From: Flammeovirgaceae bacterium UBA1842
GTDB taxonomy: Bacteria > Bacteroidota > Bacteroidia > Cytophagales > Cyclobacteriaceae
NCBI GenBank assembly: GCA_002338655.1
Contig: DDIU01000050.1
Coordinates: 1 to 62,296, forward strand
Reading direction: 5' to 3'
Length of the DNA: 62,296 bases
Shown here: in pieces, positions 52,215 through 61,271 of the stretch
Position numbering within the stretch: position 1 is the first letter of the stretch
How the letters are laid out: each line of letters starts with the position of its first letter
Translations under genes and position numbers: made by a program
The notes under the pieces: generated by a model
The model's input: only the letters and a program-made list of their open reading frames with translations
Told to the model about the DNA's origin: nothing
Database searches by the model: none

Positions 52215-55200
52215 ATGATGGCTAGCTACAGAATACTACATATTGGAATCCTGTTAGTAGGGGTTATTGCTAAATCTAATGCACAAATCCATTTGATTGA
52301 AAACAAGGGCCAATATCCTAAGGAATACCATTCTGTTGGAAATATCCCTGGAGGAAAAGTATTTTTTAAACCCAATGGCCTAATTTATGATTTCAATAAT
52401 ATGCCATCACATGAAGAGATTCATGGAGTGGATGATCAATACATAAGTGAATCTTGCGAACAATATCAGGCGCATTCTTATGCAGTAAATTTTCAAAACG
52501 CCAATCCAAATGTTGAAATTGCAGGGGAGGGGGCTGGCCCTCAAACCTATAATTATTTTGTTGGAGCCAAAGACAAGTGGGCCACCGCAGCCAAAGATTT
52601 TGATGAGATCAAGTATAGCAACATTTATACCGGCATTGATTTTCGTTATTACAAATATGGAATGACCGTAAAGTATGATTTTATAATTTCTCCCAATGGC
52701 CACCCAGAAGATATTTTGTTGAATATTGATGGTGCAGAGTGGTTGGGTATAGATGCTAAGGGTGATTTGCAAATTAGTACTTCAGTAAATGAAATTAGAG
52801 AAACCCGACCTGTTGCCTATCAAATAATTGAAGGCAAAAAAATGTGGATTCCCTGTGAGTTTCAGCTTACTGGAAACAGTTTAAGTTTTAATATACTAGG
52901 CGATTATGATGACTGTGAAGAACTCATTATAGACCCTACCTTGATATTTTCGACCTTTTCGGGCTCTACCGCTGATAACTGGGGCAACACCGCCACTTTT
53001 GATAGTGGGGGCAACCTCTATTCCGGGGGAATTTCAAGCAATTATTCGGGGGGAAGTTTTCCAACCACCACAGGAGCATATCAAATAAATAATCAAGGGC
53101 AATGGGATGTGGCCATTATCAAATATGACTCAACGGGGAGTACAGCACTTTACGCCACTTATTTAGGCGGCCAGCAATCAGAAATACCACAGAGTTTGAT
53201 CGTTAATGATAAAAATGAATTGTTCATCATGGGTTTTACTGGATCAGCAAATTTTCCCGCTGTCAACGCTTATCAACCCGTATTTAAAGGTGGTATTAAT
53301 GTTTCACCCTTGGCCGTTCCATTCCCGAACGGGTCAGATATTTTCATTTCAAAATTAAGCGCCAATGGCCAGAATTTACTTAGCTCCACATTTATAGGAG
53401 GCACAAATAATGATGGTTTGATGTCATTTGGTGATGCCTTAACTAGAAATTATGGTGATGAATCCCGGGGGGATATTTTTATCAAAGAAAATGGCAATAT
53501 CCTTGTAGCTTCTAAGACCTCCTCCTTTGATTTTCCTTTGATGAATCCCATTCAATCATTTTATGGAGGGGGCACAACAGATGCGGTATTATTTGAAATG
53601 TCATCTGATCTAAGCAACCTTATTTTCTCAAGCTATATAGGCGGCAGTGCCATGGATGCTGCGTATTCAATAAAAACCAATAGTAACAATAAAATCATTG
53701 TGGCAGGGGGGACTAACTCAACAAACATCAATTCGAATATTGGTGAGTTTTCTGATTCCAGTAATGGAGGCGTTGATGGTTGGATCTCAATTATTGACAA
53801 TGGTACATATGAATTGGATACGGGAGTTTATATTGGCACAAGTAGTTATGATCAGGTTTATTTTATTGATATCGATATTGATGACAATATTTATTCCTAT
53901 GGCCAGTCGGCAGGTGATTTTCCAATTCTTGGTAATGTATATACATCTGGAGGGGGACAATTTATACAAAAATGGAATTCGAGCCTGACCGACTTAAAGC
54001 TATCAACAAAGTTTGGTTCGCCCGGAAATTTACCTGATATATCGCCTACTGCCTTTCTAGTCAATGATTGTGACAACATCTATATCAGTGGATGGGGTGG
54101 TATTACCAATGGGAATTACAATGGTGGAAGTACTAATAGCATGCCTATCACATCGGATGCTTATCAGTCAACCACCGTTGGCTCTGATTTTTATTTGATG
54201 ACGCTTTCCGCCAATGCAGAGTCCCTTTTATACGCTACTTATTTGGGTGGAACACAATCGAGGACTCATGTAGATGGAGGTACAAGCAGGTTCGATAAAA
54301 GAGGGATCGTTTATCATGCCGTTTGCTCCGGCTGTCAGGCAGGCAATCCAGCGGGTGCAGCCACATCAGATTTCCCCACCACACCCAATGCCTGGTCGAA
54401 TACCAACAACAGCAAAAATTGCAACAATGCTGCTTTCAAATTTGATTTGGCCACTTTACGTGCCATTATCCAAACCAATAATGTAACTTTTAATCAACCG
54501 GGAATTTCAATTATTTGCTTTCCAGACGATATCGTATTTGAAAACTACAGTGTAGGTGGAGAAATATTTGAATGGAATTTTGGCGATGGTACAAATACTA
54601 CTGCCACAGATACCATTCCCATTGCTCACAATTATAAAAGTGCAGGTGTTTATAAAATCACACTTAAAGCCATTGACCCTAACACTTGTGTAGGTGAAGA
54701 TATTACCTCAGTTAATGTAAGGGTGTCAAAGCCCTCCTTTTCAACTGTGGAAGACGCTCTTATTTGTGAAGGTTCTTCATTCAGGTTGGGTGCCTTTGGT
54801 GGTAATCAATATTTTTGGCATAGCCTGGATAGTGCTTTTACCTCTGAGGAACGTGCCCCATTAGTAGCACCCGAAGTTTCCACTACCTACTTAGTGAGGG
54901 TCATTGATGATTTGGGCTGTGAAGCCACCGACACTGTTGAAGTGGAGGTTACTCCAGCCGTTTCATTAAATTTCACTTTGGAGAAAATCCACGACTGTTT
55001 CTCACGACCAGAGATTAAGTTGACCAACCTAAGTGACGGTGGGGAATCTTACCAATGGCAGTTGGGTGATGGGAGTACTGAAGACATAGATGAATTGGTT
55101 TATACCTATGAGCAAGATGGTGAATATAATGTAACGCTCACCGGAACCATGGGAAATTGCTCCTATTCCAAGAGTGAAACGGTAAATATAACTACCTTGA

Positions 55201-55433
55201 AAGTACCCAATGTATTTACCGCAAATGGGGACGATAAAAATAGTGTATTTGAGATTGTAACCGGAAGTCAGGTAAACTTAAAATTATATAACCGTTGGGG
55301 ACGGCTGGTATATGAAAATGATGATTACAAAAATGAATGGGACGGTGAGGGTGAACCCGCAGGGATTTATTATTATGAAGCAATAGTAACGGATGAAACC
55401 ACTTGCAAGGGGTGGCTTCATTTAATAAAATAA
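52215..55433 (+). CDS. large secreted protein with SBBP repeats, PKD-like domains and type IX (CHU_C) sorting signal
   Basis: A 1072-residue protein with signal peptide (MMASYRILHIGILLVGVIAKSNA). After a DUF7948-like N-terminal region (HLIENKGQYP; QTYNYFVGAK) come several SBBP-type beta-propeller repeats (IIKYDSTGSTALYATYLGG is typical) from about 240 to 700, two PKD-like domains (EWNFGDGTNTTATDT near 790; SYQWQLGDGSTEDID near 943) and a C-terminal gliding-motility-associated domain from about 1000 (KVPNVFTANGDDKNSVF; KLYNRWGRLVYEN; EPAGIYYYEAIVTD). The last is the type B sorting signal for type IX secretion, so it is predicted to reach the cell surface or medium. Ligand unknown. Confidence 0.9.
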   Translation: MMASYRILHIGILLVGVIAKSNAQIHLIENKGQYPKEYHSVGNIPGGKVFFKPNGLIYDFNNMPSHEEIHGVDDQYISESCEQYQAHSYAVNFQNANPNVEIAGEGAGPQTYNYFVGAKDKWATAAKDFDEIKYSNIYTGIDFRYYKYGMTVKYDFIISPNGHPEDILLNIDGAEWLGIDAKGDLQISTSVNEIRETRPVAYQIIEGKKMWIPCEFQLTGNSLSFNILGDYDDCEELIIDPTLIFSTFSGSTADNWGNTATFDSGGNLYSGGISSNYSGGSFPTTTGAYQINNQGQWDVAIIKYDSTGSTALYATYLGGQQSEIPQSLIVNDKNELFIMGFTGSANFPAVNAYQPVFKGGINVSPLAVPFPNGSDIFISKLSANGQNLLSSTFIGGTNNDGLMSFGDALTRNYGDESRGDIFIKENGNILVASKTSSFDFPLMNPIQSFYGGGTTDAVLFEMSSDLSNLIFSSYIGGSAMDAAYSIKTNSNNKIIVAGGTNSTNINSNIGEFSDSSNGGVDGWISIIDNGTYELDTGVYIGTSSYDQVYFIDIDIDDNIYSYGQSAGDFPILGNVYTSGGGQFIQKWNSSLTDLKLSTKFGSPGNLPDISPTAFLVNDCDNIYISGWGGITNGNYNGGSTNSMPITSDAYQSTTVGSDFYLMTLSANAESLLYATYLGGTQSRTHVDGGTSRFDKRGIVYHAVCSGCQAGNPAGAATSDFPTTPNAWSNTNNSKNCNNAAFKFDLATLRAIIQTNNVTFNQPGISIICFPDDIVFENYSVGGEIFEWNFGDGTNTTATDTIPIAHNYKSAGVYKITLKAIDPNTCVGEDITSVNVRVSKPSFSTVEDALICEGSSFRLGAFGGNQYFWHSLDSAFTSEERAPLVAPEVSTTYLVRVIDDLGCEATDTVEVEVTPAVSLNFTLEKIHDCFSRPEIKLTNLSDGGESYQWQLGDGSTEDIDELVYTYEQDGEYNVTLTGTMGNCSYSKSETVNITTLKVPNVFTANGDDKNSVFEIVTGSQVNLKLYNRWGRLVYENDDYKNEWDGEGEPAGIYYYEAIVTDETTCKGWLHLIK

Positions 55434-56813
55434 ATGACAATGACAGCACAAATAGAATCAATCAATCCGGCAAATGGTAATACAGTGGCTACCTATACGG
55501 AAATGAAAGTCAAAGAAACTAAGGCTATTATTAATGAGGTCAATCAAGAATGGCTTTCATGGCGCCATACCGATTTTGACCACAGAGCGAAGTTAATGCA
55601 TAATGCTGCTTCGGTGCTAAGGCGCCACAAGGAAAAATATGCCCATCTGATGGCATTGGAGATGGGAAAGGTACTTAAAGAAGGGGTGTCGGAGATTGAA
55701 AAATGTGCCTGGGTATGTGATTATTATGCTGATAATGCAGCAAGGTTTTTAAAGAGCGAAGAGGTGGATACCGAAGCTACCCACAGCTTTGTTTCCTTTC
55801 AGCCGATAGGTGTGGTATTGGCTGTCATGCCTTGGAACTTCCCTTTTTGGCAAGTGCTTCGTTTTGCAGCCCCTGCACTTATGGCAGGCAATGCAGGCGT
55901 TTTAAAACATGCTTCCAATGTAACTGGTTGTGCTCTTGCCATTGAGTCGATGTTTGTGGAGGCGGGCTTCCCGAAAAATATATTCAGGACATTGATTGTA
56001 TCTTCGGCTAAAGTAGAGGAGGTAATTAAAAATGAGCATGTAAAGGCAGTAACCCTTACAGGAAGTACACCCGCAGGTAAGTCGGTAGCCTCTATAGCAG
56101 GAGGGGCTTTAAAGAAAAGCGTGCTAGAATTGGGAGGTAGTGATCCCTACATAATTTTAAAAGATGCTGATTTGGAGCAAGCTGCCTCTAAGTGTGCCAC
56201 TAGCCGATTGATCAACAATGGGCAAAGCTGTATTTCAGCTAAACGGTTTATAGTAGTGAAAGAAGTAAAAGAAGCTTTTGAAAAGCTGATGATTAAATAC
56301 ATGAGCACCAAAGTAATGGGTGACCCTTTTGAAAGTGGTACTGATGTTGGGCCCATGGCACGGGTTGATCTGCGCGATGAACTTCATCATCAAGTAGAGA
56401 AAAGCATTGAGATGGGGGCAACGTGCATATTAGGAGGACATTTTGAGAAAGACAAAGGCGCATATTACTCTCCCACCATACTTACCGATGTGAAGTGGGG
56501 CTCACCGGCCTATCATGAAGAATTGTTTGGGCCTGTCGCGTCCATCATTGAGGCGAGTAATGAAAAAGAAGCCATTGAGATTGCTAATTCCAGTTTTTTC
56601 GGATTGGGAGCAGCGGTATTCACACAAGATAAAGCCCGTGGTGAGCGTATTGCCGAAAAGGAAATAGATGCGGGCTGTTGCTTTGTCAATGATTTTGTGA
56701 GGTCTGATCCCCGATTGCCCTTTGGTGGTGTAAAAGGCAGCGGCTATGGCCGTGAGTTAAGTGCATTCGGTATCAGGGAGTTTGTGAATATTAAGTCGGT
56801 GTATGTGAAGTAG
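55434..56813 (+). CDS. NAD(P)-dependent aldehyde dehydrogenase, succinate-semialdehyde type
   Basis: A 459-residue dehydrogenase. PWNFPFWQVLRFAAPALMAGN near residues 137-157, TGSTPAGKSVA near 203, the general base Glu in LELGGSDPY near 228, and the catalytic Cys in NNGQSCISAKRFI near 263 are the family landmarks; PFGGVKGSGYGRELS closes the C-terminus. The sequence resembles NAD-dependent succinate-semialdehyde dehydrogenases. The ATG follows the stop of the type IX-secreted protein with no gap (a second ATG is at 55440), so the two genes may be co-transcribed, although functionally they are unrelated. Confidence 0.93.
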   Translation: MTMTAQIESINPANGNTVATYTEMKVKETKAIINEVNQEWLSWRHTDFDHRAKLMHNAASVLRRHKEKYAHLMALEMGKVLKEGVSEIEKCAWVCDYYADNAARFLKSEEVDTEATHSFVSFQPIGVVLAVMPWNFPFWQVLRFAAPALMAGNAGVLKHASNVTGCALAIESMFVEAGFPKNIFRTLIVSSAKVEEVIKNEHVKAVTLTGSTPAGKSVASIAGGALKKSVLELGGSDPYIILKDADLEQAASKCATSRLINNGQSCISAKRFIVVKEVKEAFEKLMIKYMSTKVMGDPFESGTDVGPMARVDLRDELHHQVEKSIEMGATCILGGHFEKDKGAYYSPTILTDVKWGSPAYHEELFGPVASIIEASNEKEAIEIANSSFFGLGAAVFTQDKARGERIAEKEIDAGCCFVNDFVRSDPRLPFGGVKGSGYGRELSAFGIREFVNIKSVYVK

Positions 56814-56823
56814 TGATTCATCG

Positions 56824-56860
56824 ATAAACCTTATAGGTTTTTAAGAACTATAAGGTTTAT
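56824..56860. terminator. convergent intergenic hairpin (possible bidirectional terminator)
   Basis: A perfect 13-bp inverted repeat ATAAACCTTATAG / CTATAAGGTTTAT with an 11-base loop lies between the converging aldehyde dehydrogenase and methyltransferase genes. There is no clear T run, so termination would have to rely on the stem or on factor Rho. Confidence 0.55.
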
Positions 56861-56864
56861 AATA

Positions 56865-57770
56865 CTACACCTTCTCAAAAACCAATCGGTAGTGATCCAT
56901 TATCTCTTGCTCAAAACATACTTTGTTAGGGCTTATTTTAAATACATCCACCTGATGTCTGAATTCTTTATCTGTCAGGAATTTTGGAACGAGCGAAAGG
57001 TATAACCAATATTTCTTGAAGCTAAATTTCCTGAACTTCTTCCTCCATTGTTTGATGGTTTCTATATAGTCCAGTCTGCCACTGCTCTGTGAGATTAATT
57101 TAAAATGGGGTTCGGCATTTTTGATGACCATTTCGGGCCCATAGGGGAGCCATGAACCAGGAAATTCTGCAATCATGAGAGCCAACACATGTGACGGTGA
57201 GCCTTTTTCAGCATCGAGGCTTATATCCTTAAACTCAAGCATATTCTTGCTAAAGGTCATGGTCTGCATGTAAAATCGGCCACCAACTGGTAAAAGATTA
57301 TAAAGGGTTTGGAAAAAGTCGCTATAGATTTTTTCTTGTTTGCCCTCTTGCCATTCTTCTATTGAACAGAAATGCTCTAATCCGCCAATACAAGTGATGG
57401 CATCATAAGTACCATTGTCTTCGGGTTTTACCGTACGGCAATCTTGAACTATAACGTTCATCCCATTTTTTTTACAGGCTTCCGCTTGCCCTTCAGACAG
57501 AGTCAAACCGAGGCTGGTAGCCCCTTTTTCTTTGATGATATAGTTAGAGAAAGGCCCCCATCCGCAAGCCATATCCAGCACCTTACTTCCTTTGGTAATG
57601 TTGAGACTATCTGAAATAAATCGATGCTTTTCTTTTTGTGCATCTTCCAGACACATAGAAAAATCCCCATCGTATTTGGCGCCACTATAGTCACCTGTTT
57701 CGCCCATGCTCAGGCGAAATATCTTGTCAATCGTGGTATAAGTAAAATCTAAATCTTTTTGTTCAGCCAT
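56865..57770 (-). CDS. class I SAM methyltransferase related to cyclopropane-fatty-acid synthase
   Basis: A 301-residue enzyme. The SAM-binding motif VLDMACGWGPFSNYI is near residues 64-78, and CLEDAQKEKH near 40 together with the aromatic C-terminal region (FKKYWLYLSLVPKFL) resembles the CFA-synthase/mycolic-acid methyltransferase family. Members modify lipid acyl chains. It sits 238 bp upstream (in minus-strand order, downstream) of a fatty-acid desaturase on the same strand, which fits a membrane-lipid role. Substrate is not proven. Confidence 0.82.
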   Translation of the reverse strand: MAEQKDLDFTYTTIDKIFRLSMGETGDYSGAKYDGDFSMCLEDAQKEKHRFISDSLNITKGSKVLDMACGWGPFSNYIIKEKGATSLGLTLSEGQAEACKKNGMNVIVQDCRTVKPEDNGTYDAITCIGGLEHFCSIEEWQEGKQEKIYSDFFQTLYNLLPVGGRFYMQTMTFSKNMLEFKDISLDAEKGSPSHVLALMIAEFPGSWLPYGPEMVIKNAEPHFKLISQSSGRLDYIETIKQWRKKFRKFSFKKYWLYLSLVPKFLTDKEFRHQVDVFKISPNKVCFEQEIMDHYRLVFEKV

Positions 57771-58007
57771 AAGTTCATTTATTGAATTTGTAATGAACTA
57801 AATGCTGCTCATTATCTTATTTGGAGTGTGTTATTTCCCCTGAAAATAAGAATTTAAAACCATTAAATTTTAAAAGAACCACTATTTAATAATCAATAGT
57901 GTCTGATAAACAATTACTTAGCGTGCACTATTAAGGGGCATGGGGGTAAATAAGGGTTTTTAAACCCCAAATAGTTCTAGTCTCACTTGTATCTCACAAA
58001 CCAACTA

Positions 58008-59111
58008 TTAAGCCTTCACCATCTCTGGTTGACCCAGCTGCTTCAGCATTTTTGCATGTTGGATCAAAGCCCTAAAATAACTCGGCTCGGATTTATAGGG
58101 CAATCCGAATTCCTCAGCCGTTTGGCGTACAATCTTAGAGAGTTTTTTATAATGTACGTGGCATATAGATGGAAATAGGTGATGTTCTACCTGATAATTA
58201 AGGCCTCCAACATACCATGACAGTAGGTAACTATCTGGGCTAAAGTTGGTGGTAGTATGTAGCTGATGTATCGCCCAGTCATTTTCCAAATTACCGTCAG
58301 AATCAGGCAATGGAAATGAAGTTGAAGGCATCACATGAGCAGGTTGGAATACAATGGCCAAAATAAAGCCAGCTACCATGTGCATCCCTATAAAATAAAT
58401 GGTGGTTTGCCACCAAGGAATAGGCAGCACCATCATGGGTATTGCTAAAAATATAGTATAGTACACCACCTTGCTCAACGCAAGTTTAAATAGCTGAAAC
58501 CATACGTTTATATTTTGGGATTTGGTAAGCCCCATTCTTCTATAGCGAAAAAGCTGGCGGAAATCTTTAGTGGTAATCCACAAAAAGGTCATTAACGTAT
58601 ATAGAAACCAACCGTAGATATGCTGGATACTGTGCAATTTATAATGCTTGGCGTGGGGTGACAAACGCATTAATATCCCTGGATCGATATCTTCATCCAC
58701 ACCTTCCACATTGGTATAAGTATGGTGCAGCACATTGTGCTGTATTTTCCAGTTTACTGAGCTACCACCAACAAGGTTGATGACATAACCAACATATTTG
58801 TTGACATTTTGATTTTTTGAATAGGCTCCGTGATTGGCATCATGCATTATAGAAAATCCAATACCTGACATGGCCGCACCCATTATTCCCCAAACCAAAA
58901 TTAATGGCAGGGTCCCTGTAATTACTCCCGATACCATTAGCCCGTAAGGCAAAAAATAGGCGGTTAATAGTATTATTGTCTTCCAAACCATATGGGCATT
59001 GCCATATTTAGAAAGTTTATTCGTTTCAAAGTATTCACCCACACGTTTTCTCAGAATTCCAATAAAATTGAATTCTGTATCCCGTGTAAACTTTAGTGAT
59101 TTATGCTTCAT
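58008..59111 (-). CDS. membrane fatty-acid (acyl-CoA/acyl-lipid) desaturase
   Basis: A 367-residue di-iron desaturase with the three His boxes: HDANHG near residues 85-90, HNVLHH near 121-126 and QVEHHLFP near 318-325. The QxxHH third box is typical of front-end/linoleoyl-CoA-type desaturases. Membrane segments lie between the boxes (IILLTAYFLPYGLMVSG; ILVWGIMGAAMSGIGF). I use the ATG at 59111; the longer frame from 59177 adds 22 residues with no family match. It inserts a double bond in membrane fatty acids using O2. Confidence 0.92.
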   Translation of the reverse strand: MKHKSLKFTRDTEFNFIGILRKRVGEYFETNKLSKYGNAHMVWKTIILLTAYFLPYGLMVSGVITGTLPLILVWGIMGAAMSGIGFSIMHDANHGAYSKNQNVNKYVGYVINLVGGSSVNWKIQHNVLHHTYTNVEGVDEDIDPGILMRLSPHAKHYKLHSIQHIYGWFLYTLMTFLWITTKDFRQLFRYRRMGLTKSQNINVWFQLFKLALSKVVYYTIFLAIPMMVLPIPWWQTTIYFIGMHMVAGFILAIVFQPAHVMPSTSFPLPDSDGNLENDWAIHQLHTTTNFSPDSYLLSWYVGGLNYQVEHHLFPSICHVHYKKLSKIVRQTAEEFGLPYKSEPSYFRALIQHAKMLKQLGQPEMVKA

Positions 59112-59252
59112 TAAATTAATTTTTTCTCCTGTACTTATCTGCAAAGATAACACTAAACAGCAAATTCCGTTCGTCAAAATTGTTAAATCTTACCGAATGT
59201 ACCTTCAGGAAGCGGATAGGCTGTTTTACCTTTTAACCTTCAATAAAGGCAA

Positions 59253-60458
59253 TCAGAAGCATTTTGAGATTAACTTCTGCTCGATTTCATGGTCTTTCAA
59301 CCCGAGTTCAATCGCCTTTTGAAGGCTTTGACAGGATCTCTTCTTTTTTCTCAGACTGTAGTAGGCCAACGCTTTAAAATAATGCCCTAAATAGTATTTT
59401 GGTACCAGTATTAATCCTTCATCAATATCTTTGATAGCTGTTTTTGGTTTGCCAATGAGGTAGTAACAATACCCCCTGTTTATTTGCGAATAGGGTTGGC
59501 CCGGATCAATTTTCAGTGCCATACTAAAGTCTGTGATGGCATCAGGGTAATTTTCCAATTGAAAGTTGGTCAGACCTTTGTTTCGCCAGGCATCGGCATT
59601 TTTATTGTCCAATTGCAACACCTTATTCCAATCTAAAAGGGCCATACTAAAATTTTCCAACTCGATGTAGTTGACTGCCCTCCGGTAATAGACTTCCACC
59701 GAGCTGCTATCAATTTGCAGATATTGGGAATAATTGGCGATAGCCTGGTCAGGCTCATTTTTTGCGTTGTAAATATTACCTAGATATAAATAAGGCCATT
59801 TATTGGAAGAGTCGATTGTTATTATTTTTTGATAATGTAAAATAGCGGAGTCAAGTTCTTGTAGTTGATAATAAAGGGCAGCTATATTGAGCCCTAGGTT
59901 AATGTCTTTGGGGTTTTGTACTAACGCCTTCTTTAATAATGTTTTGGCTTCATCAATTCTTCCTTGATTGGCAAGTAATGCTGCCAAGTCAATTTTAGTT
60001 TTTGGAGAATTGGGGTCTAAGGTGATTGACCTACGTAGCTCATGCTCCGCATCAAGGGGTCGGTTTTGTTTGATTCTGATCAACCCTTTTAGGTGATGCA
60101 TGTTAGCCTGATCTGTAGCATATCTTTTTGGTACATTCTCATCTTCTTCCAGTCCCAATTTTTTTAATGAGCGAGTATTTTCCTCAATGAAATTATCAGT
60201 AATATCGATGGCTACATTACAATACTGTACGGCCTTATAATAATCGGCAATTTGAAAGTTTATTTCTGCTAAGCGCATGGCGGCTGCAAAACTCTGAGGG
60301 TACAGGCGCAATATCTCGGAAAAGGCCGCTATTGCCCTGGTTGTATCGCCCGAGGCGAGTACGAGCTCACTTCTTGACAGCAAGGCTATTTTGTCTTGTG
60401 CTTTGGCTTCATTAAGTAAACCAATAAGGGTGATGAGAATGAATACAGTTCTTTTCAA
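59253..60458 (-). CDS. exported TPR protein
   Basis: A 401-residue protein with a signal peptide (KRTVFILITLIGLLNEAKAQ) followed by about ten tetratricopeptide repeats to the C-terminus (units such as AIAAFSEILRLYPQSFAAAM and DAWRNKGLTNFQLENYPDAI). It is expected in the periplasm, or tethered by the signal. The start codon is TTG at 60458, which overlaps the SRAP stop (TTGA), and no later Met precedes the signal peptide. Translation coupling to the SRAP gene is therefore likely. Partner proteins are unknown. Confidence 0.78.
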   Translation of the reverse strand: MKRTVFILITLIGLLNEAKAQDKIALLSRSELVLASGDTTRAIAAFSEILRLYPQSFAAAMRLAEINFQIADYYKAVQYCNVAIDITDNFIEENTRSLKKLGLEEDENVPKRYATDQANMHHLKGLIRIKQNRPLDAEHELRRSITLDPNSPKTKIDLAALLANQGRIDEAKTLLKKALVQNPKDINLGLNIAALYYQLQELDSAILHYQKIITIDSSNKWPYLYLGNIYNAKNEPDQAIANYSQYLQIDSSSVEVYYRRAVNYIELENFSMALLDWNKVLQLDNKNADAWRNKGLTNFQLENYPDAITDFSMALKIDPGQPYSQINRGYCYYLIGKPKTAIKDIDEGLILVPKYYLGHYFKALAYYSLRKKKRSCQSLQKAIELGLKDHEIEQKLISKCF

Positions 60459-61150
60459 TCGAATAGGGAATAGTTACCAAACTGGTCAGCTGGGGCAAAG
60501 GGCTTGATCAATGATGGCCCCTCATTAGCAGGGTTTTCAATTTTTGGTGAAACGCTGTACATACTTATTTTATTGTCAGGATAGGGTAGCAGGATTTCCA
60601 TCAGCTGGGGCAATTCTGCTTTATTGTCAAGCCAAAGGCTTTCATTATTCTTGCCTAGGACTACAGGCATTCGAGAATTCATCTGTCCAATGGTTTCATT
60701 GGCTGTAGTAGTGATAATTCGAAATGTGTGCATGATCTTTTCCTGCTCATCTTCAAACTCCTCCCAAATCCCTGCCAGTGCCACTATCTCCTGCTCTCCA
60801 AATACAATTCGATGGGCTACGCGCCCTTTTTTACTGATTCGTTTCCAATCATAATATCCATCGATGGGAATAAGGCACCTTCGCTGTGCAAGCGCATTTT
60901 TCGTTGAGAATTTTTCTTCTAGGGTTTCCAATTCAGCAAATATTAATTTGTTGCTTATGGTTTTATTTTTGGACCAGCCTGGAATCTGTCCCCAATGAAA
61001 GAATGAAAAACCCGAACTACCCTGTGTAATTACAGGAAGCAACTGTGTAGGGGCAGCATTGTAACGAGCTTTAATATCGGAAGATACTTCGGCATCAAAC
61101 CTCGCACTAAGTGTTTCCGCATCCACTGTTAACGTGTATCTATCTCCCAT
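60455..61150 (-). CDS. SRAP (YedK/HMCES-like) family protein lacking the catalytic residues
   Basis: A 231-residue protein with clear SRAP architecture: RYTLTVDAETL at the start, YNAAPTQLLPVI near residue 30, WGQIPGWSKN near 53, RRCLIPIDGYYDWKR near 89, FAPADQFGNYSLFD at the C-terminus. SRAP proteins crosslink to abasic sites in single-stranded DNA through Cys2, helped by Asn, Glu and His residues. Here the start reads MGDRY rather than MCGRY (Cys2 is Gly), LINAR has become LIFAE (Asn is Phe), GYFEW has become GYYDW (Glu is Asp) and the IHDRMP His position is MNSRMP (Asn). It overlaps the TPR gene by four bases. Confidence 0.88.
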   Translation of the reverse strand: MGDRYTLTVDAETLSARFDAEVSSDIKARYNAAPTQLLPVITQGSSGFSFFHWGQIPGWSKNKTISNKLIFAELETLEEKFSTKNALAQRRCLIPIDGYYDWKRISKKGRVAHRIVFGEQEIVALAGIWEEFEDEQEKIMHTFRIITTTANETIGQMNSRMPVVLGKNNESLWLDNKAELPQLMEILLPYPDNKISMYSVSPKIENPANEGPSLIKPFAPADQFGNYSLFD

Positions 61151-61271
61151 AATGCTAAATTAGTATTTTCCTTACACACTCCCCGCATGTATTGCGGAGT
61201 CTCCATATCGTGGAATACCTGTCTTTGTCGAAGAGTAAAAGACAACCCATTTGTACAGTACACATTAAAAG

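Noticed and set aside
57940..58007. Weak hairpin after the desaturase gene (GGGTTT/AAACCC)
   Set aside because: Six-base stem without a T run; too weak to call a terminator.
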